64,000 bases of DNA, taken from NCBI GenBank assembly GCA_003254885.1, contig QANT01003084.1, positions 34,006 through 98,005 on the forward strand, given 5' to 3'. Positions 59,241-64,000 of this stretch are shown here, one piece after another (the first letter of the stretch is position 1; every line of letters begins with the position of its first letter). The notes below the pieces were generated by a model that was given only the letters and a program-made list of their open reading frames with translations, searched no databases and was not told the DNA's origin. The position numbers and the translations under genes were made by a program. The DNA is from Purshia tridentata (lineage: Eukaryota > Streptophyta > Magnoliopsida > Rosales > Rosaceae).

Positions 59241-60338
59241 TCAATCTGATGAAAGAAATTCTATGTTTCTTTGTTCGTTTATAATTATAAAGTGGTCTGA
59301 TTAAGTAATTTATGCAACATAAATTGGAGGCTTCTAAATGGGACTTCTATTGTTTTCTTTCAATCCAAGTTGTTTAAGCTCATAAAATGAATCCCACTAG
59401 ATAATTAATTGTTAAGAGAGAGATTTTTTTATTTTTTTATTTTTTTCAGATAGCCATTTTATTATCTCTTATAATCAGTATGTCAAGTTATATTTCAAAT
59501 AAAAATTTAGTAAATTAAGCCAACAAAACAAACTCTTAAAAATATGTTCATGTAGGCCAATTTTTTACAAATTCATTAATTTTTCGTCTAAACTATATTA
59601 TATATATGTCTTTTGTGTGATAGAAAAATGGACAATAAACCAAAGTCTTACATGAGTCTTGCCCTAAATTTAGAAATAAAGTATAAATATATAATTACAT
59701 ATGAAATAATAGAAGTCCCTCGATCCCACCCCATTCGACTTAAATTCGAGAAAAAGGATCGAACTTGCGAGACATTCACGCATTAGGAAATTTTGACAGT
59801 GTCAATATATTATACATCAAATTAAAAACAGCTGCATAGTATGCTAGCTAGGCCAGTTTCATCGATATATTGGAGCAAAGCAATTAGCTTGGTCCATACT
59901 TTTCATGTACGTACCTATATCTATGTATGTTCTCTGACACCTATTAGGGTCTATAGCTCTTTAATTTACATGTCCTTTCATGGCCGGTAAAATAATTAAT
60001 TTAAACAATTATTTGTGCAGCGTATTCAATTTTGCAGGCATGGTCTTTACCTTTAAGCAGAGAAATTCAACAACTTCGGGGACGTATGTAAAATTGTACT
60101 GTGTACGGCTACACCCTAAATACTCGAACCACATTCAGGCCAAAAGCCAAAAAGAAAACAAAAAAGTCGACAATTAATTTTAATACACATATTAATATAA
60201 ATGCCTAGGTCAGAAAAAGGTGGCTAGCGTCATAATGAAATTGTCCCAATATATATGTAATTTATACAGTTTCGAACTGTGTAGTGTAGTAGCACAGTGG
60301 GGCAGTACTAAATAAGTCAAATTTCCACAACCACGTAC

Positions 60339-60424
60339 ATATATATATATATATATATATCATATAACTAAATTCAAGTCCATCACTAGCTATCACGAGT
60401 GTATATATATATATATATATATAT
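60339..60424. repeat. Pair of (AT)n microsatellites
   Basis: Two AT tracts, 60339-60360 and 60402-60424, are separated by about 41 bp of unique sequence. Confidence 0.95.
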
Positions 60425-60905
60425 TGTGTATGAGATTTGGCTTGCAAGAAAACATGTGTTTCTCAATTCTCCAACAAATCCTACTATATATTACAATAAT
60501 TAATTAGAAGAGATGTTGGGATCGGAGCATGCATTGAAGTAGACAAATAAGATAAGAGCAAAATAAATTAGACAAATAAGATGAACTGGTTCACACTACT
60601 GTGCTCAATCAATCAATCATATATGATAAGTTGACAGTGAGCTCTGCTCAATTAAATTTTCATACATCAATCTGTTTTTGTTAGATTATACATATAGAGT
60701 AATGCTAATTAAGGTGCCCAAATATATTTTGATACCATCTTAAATTTAAAACATCTAATAGGTTAAAATTAATTAATAATAGATATATAAAAAGCTCCAA
60801 TATTTTAGATATTGTAATTGATATATGACCTACAACTTTGGATATATGTGAGATTTTATATTACTCCTCAACAATAACTAGTAACTACACAATTATAAAG
60901 GCAAA

Positions 60906-60923
60906 ATATATATATATATATAT
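60906..60923. repeat. (AT)9 microsatellite
   Basis: An AT tract of 18 bp about 390 bp upstream of the MYB start codon. Confidence 0.95.
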
Positions 60924-61313
60924 TAAACCAGTGGATGGACACCACGTGTCCCTCAACAGTCTTTAGCATCCCAACCGAGTAGAATGAAATATTTGACAAG
61001 CTAGGTCCATTGAAGTTCAGGGCATAATGGTCATGATATGATGATGATGCAATCTGTTTGATGTACCTCCAAAAGGCGCATCACATCACATATCGTACAC
61101 CTATTTAATTCTTTATCCTCTTATATATATTGGCCTAACCTTTCTGGTATTTGCCAATATGTTTCTTTAGACAGATCCCCGCAGAAGTACTACTTTTAGG
61201 CCAAGCTACTCAGCTTGAGTTGATCGAGCTAGATATATCTTTGATCAACATATATAATATATCGATCCATCGGTTCGCGAGATAGCTAGCAAGGTAGGCT
61301 TGATCATCAAAAA

Positions 61314-61791
61314 ATGGGGAGGTCTCCATGCTGTGAGAAGGTGGGTTTGAAAAAAGGACCATGGACTCCGGAGGAAGACCAAAAGCTATTGTCTTACATC
61401 GAAGAGCATGGCCATGGAAGCTGGCGTGCCTTGCCAGCAAAAGCAGGTACGCATCTACGTGATTAATTAAATAACTTAGGTACACACTAATTACAAGGAC
61501 TACTAAGACTACAAGCCTTTATATTATTTAGTCAAATATTATATTAGACATAGTGGTCATAATACTCTTTAATTTTTTGTTGTTAATTTGTAATTTAATT
61601 ACATGTATAGGGCTCCAAAGATGTGGGAAGAGCTGTAGATTGAGGTGGACTAATTACCTGAGGCCTGATATCAAAAGAGGCAAGTTTAGCTTGCAAGAAG
61701 AACAGACCATCATTCAACTCCATGCTCTTCTCGGAAACAGGTAATATCTATTAATCATGAGGAGCTGGTGTGATCATCACTGCAACAGTGA

Positions 61792-61829
<38 letters not shown>

Positions 61830-63069
61830 GGTGCATTCTCTCTCTCTCTCCCTCCAACCCTAGGTTGTTCCATGATATATTGCCATATAAAATTGGAGAC
61901 GAGAACAAATTTGTTTTCCACCTACTAATACGTACTATATACGTAGCTAGTCTAGCAATATATAGTACGTATTAGTAGCAATATCCACCTACCAAAAGTA
62001 ACGGTTGTCATCTTCTTCATAATTAATATTAATCTTGCTTAATTAAGTTACTGAGAATTAAGTTAATTAAATATGTTAATTTGGTCACAGATGGTCAGCT
62101 ATAGCAACTCATTTGCCGAAGAGGACTGACAACGAGATAAAAAACTACTGGAACACACATCTTAAGAAGAGACTGACCAAGATGGGCATTGATCCGGTGA
62201 CCCACAAGCCGAAGACTGACGCCTTCGGTGGCTCTGGCGGCGCCCACTCTAAAGACGCTGCCAACCTCAACCACATGGCTCAGTGGGAGAGTGCCAGGCT
62301 CGAAGCTGAAGCCAGGTTGGTTAGAGAATCTAAGTTGGTCATGATCTCCAACCCTCTCCAACACCAGCTCATCTGCAGCAGCAGCAGCTCCTCCTCCTCT
62401 ATTAATCCAGCTCATCATCATCAGCTCACCAACAAAGCCAATAATTCCACGTCAGCTCCTCCACCTGGAGCACTGCCGTGTCTTGATGTGCTCAAGGCAT
62501 GGCAAGGGGCATGGTCGACAAAGGCCACAACCACAAGAGACATCAATATTATTAATAACAATAATGCAAATATTATGAATATGATGGCCATGGATGACCT
62601 TGAGTCTCCAACATCCACCTTGAACTTCCCACACAGCAACCCAATAATGTTTCCGATGCAACAAAACATTTGTAATGGGTTCAATTACGAAAACGCCCAT
62701 CCGCTTCCATGCGGGTCCGGGGTCAATATCATCAAAGAAAGGTTGGATGACGTCACAATGGCATTGCAGGACAGTAGTGCATGGTTCGTGGACAGTTTTA
62801 GGTCGTCAGCAAATAATGAAGATCAAGAAGATGAGGAAGTGATTATGCCGGCAGCAGCAGCAATTTCAAATATCATGATGGAGGGTTTCACGGATATTTT
62901 GGCGTACAACGTTCCAGATCACGATCAGAATAACTCGTCTCTGGCCGGCGGAGACAACTCCGATGATGGTATTGACGGCGGCAGTGGCAACTTTGAGGAG
63001 AACAGGAGCTACTGGGACAGTATACTCAATTTGGTGAATGCTTCACCATCTGGGTCCCCTGTGTTTTGA
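61314..63069 (+). CDS. MIXTA-like R2R3-MYB (subgroup 9, MYB16/MYB106 type)
   Basis: Three exons, 61314-61446, 61611-61740 and 62091-63069, give 413 residues. Both introns sit at the usual R2R3-MYB positions. R2 begins [20 protein letters not shown] and R3 runs through [20 protein letters not shown] and [20 protein letters not shown]. The regularly spaced Trp residues are complete. The subgroup 9 signature [20 protein letters not shown] (about residues 146-165) is intact. The tail ends [19 protein letters not shown], resembling AtMYB16 and AtMYB106. These factors control epidermal cell outgrowth, trichome branching and cuticle/wax genes. The middle has poly-Ser, His and Asn runs. MYB16 versus MYB106 cannot be separated by eye. 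Confidence 0.94.
61794..61828. repeat. (AT)17 microsatellite in MYB intron 2
   Basis: A 35-bp AT tract is followed by a short (CT)n at about 61838-61850. Both lie in the second intron of the MYB gene. Confidence 0.95.
61922..61978. repeat. Perfect 20-bp inverted repeat in MYB intron 2
   Basis: The arm ctactaatacgtactatata (61922-61941) and its exact reverse complement (61959-61978) flank a 17-nt loop. In the pre-mRNA this would form a stable stem of 20 base pairs, about 110 nt before the 3' splice site. Confidence 0.95.
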
Positions 63070-63797
63070 TGATCATTAATTTCAGAGCGTTATTATTAAT
63101 TGGCAGCTATTTAAGTGTAACAATAAGGAATACCTTTTTTTTCAAGTTTTTAAAAATAACAAAAGCTGTACGTTTAGATGTCGTTTAATTATTAGTTGAT
63201 TATGCGAAGGTCATAACTTGTAAGCAACTAATTTCTCTTTTTCTTTAATATAATTTCCATTTTACTTCATCACCCTATGCGTTATTTGCAACATATACGT
63301 AAGTACATACATTAGTGATGTAAATAAAATGCGTGACAAATTATGTTAAGAAATAATTACTCAAAGATGCATACAATACTGTTTAATACATTTATTTTTA
63401 AAAATTAACAATAAGGTATACAATTTTAATAATCAGGTAACCTATTTTATCAGGCTGCCAGCTGTTTTTAATAATGAGCTGCATCTAACACACCACCGCC
63501 CACTAGTGCCTCTTCCTCCCATACCCTGTGAGTTTATGTCGAGAAATTTATGAACATGGGAAATCAAAAGCCTACATTCGACAAAGCTAAATGGACATTG
63601 AAACTGAAAATTCAAGTGGTTCCACTCTACTACTTTTTTTGTTAGCACAAGTTTTAGTTCTCATTTCTATTTTTATCAGGTTTCTCAGCAACCAAACAAA
63701 ATCTGCCAAATTCCGAAGCTCTAACATACACCCATATATATATATATATATATATACTGATACATAAGGTGGTGGTGTTAATGTTAGTCCATACATC
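63070..63797. other. MYB 3' flank, no further gene seen
   Basis: This contains the MYB 3' UTR, AT-rich sequence and an (AT)n tract at 63733-63756. No coding region is supported. Confidence 0.6.
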
Positions 63798-64000
63798 CAG
63801 TGGCAGATGGACATACAAGCATGGGGGGTCGGACGACCTCCCGCCGGCTGGCTCGAGAACCCCATAACCACCCTAGAAATATGGAAATGACCCCCCAGAA
63901 GTGTGGAATACGACTCCCCACCACCGGACGGCGACCCCCTAAACTCAGCAGACTCGGCACCGTTCTCTTCTCACCTTCTTCCCTTTGTTTTTTTTTTTCT
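63798..64000. mobile_element. Putative hAT-family terminus, truncated by window edge
   Basis: The sequence switches at 63798 to CAGTGGCAGATGGACATACA followed by atggggggtcggac and GC-rich runs of C. Many plant hAT elements begin CAGTGGCGGA followed by a gggggg tract, and this start is very similar. If correct, catacatc (63790-63797) would be the left 8-bp target duplication. The other end lies outside the window, so this cannot be confirmed here. Confidence 0.5.

Larger units (their letters stand above)
58680..61250. other. Gene-less upstream region of the MYB gene, AT-microsatellite rich
   Basis: No gene is supported over about 2.6 kb. At least four (AT)n tracts lie here (59219-59240, 60339-60360, 60402-60424, 60906-60923). 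The last 150-200 bp should be the MYB promoter: ttatatatattgg at about 61122-61134 is a plausible TATA box. Confidence 0.55.

Noticed and set aside
1-64000. tRNA, rRNA, CRISPR, LTR retrotransposon or organelle insertion
   Set aside because: I saw no cloverleaf arms with a TTCRA box, no rRNA blocks, no regular spacer arrays, no reverse-transcriptase motifs, and no plastid or mitochondrial gene fragments. A computed search would be more sensitive.

Overview
The window is a gene-moderate, AT-rich piece of a flowering-plant (eudicot) nuclear genome. Genes carry many short GT-AG introns. Plant-specific families are present: NAC and R2R3-MYB factors, a CYP704B P450, a CASP-like protein, an NDH luminal subunit and a miR169 gene. 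Intergenic DNA is rich in (AT)n tracts and short non-autonomous DNA transposons. A woody rosid, perhaps Rosaceae, is my best guess, but that is inference and not proven here. Exon structures were built by hand from splice sites, frame continuity and remembered family conservation.

Layout. 1-11.5 kb: no gene I can support; decayed TIR elements and local duplications. 11.8-15.1 kb: RING protein (minus). 16.2-18.3 kb: SAM methyltransferase (minus). 18.9-21.2 kb: endosulfine/ARPP19-like protein (minus). 22.6-22.9 kb: MIR169 hairpin (plus). 23.7-24.6 kb: CASP-like (plus). 24.9-25.6 kb: PNSL2-type PsbQ-like protein (minus). 26.2-27.2 kb: Mpo1-like dioxygenase (plus). 27.5-29.5 kb: CYP704B (minus). 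30.7-31.8 kb: NAP-type NAC factor (minus). 32-35.8 kb: intergenic, with a clean 399-bp MITE. 36.2-44.3 kb: 20-exon CCAR1/RSA1-EMB1579-like gene (plus). 45.6-47.2 kb: single-exon TPR-SET gene (minus). 47.7-52.6 kb: APC2 (minus), sharing a 219-bp bidirectional promoter with UCP3 (52.8-54.1 kb, plus). 54.2-61.3 kb: gene-poor, with a 1.7-kb TIR element. 61.3-63.1 kb: MIXTA-like MYB (plus). A hAT-like terminus runs off the right edge.

These are independent eukaryotic genes, not an operon. Some share themes: CYP704B and the Mpo1-like enzyme act on fatty acids, and the MIXTA MYB controls cuticle and epidermal shape. The gene set interleaves two Arabidopsis chromosome-1 neighbourhoods as I remember them: NAP-CYP704B1-endosulfine-methyltransferase, and UCP3-PNSL2-CASPL.

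Most notable observations: (1) the RING gene has about 140 conserved-looking codons upstream of its first AUG, and the expected start codon reads ACG in ideal context; (2) a 1.7-kb TIR element holds a GC-richer gene-like core, six 16-bp tandem repeats and a perfect palindrome; (3) APC2 has a GC-AG intron; (4) an N with a short duplication at the APC2 intron 3 donor looks like an assembly artefact. I found no convincing wholly new biological system.
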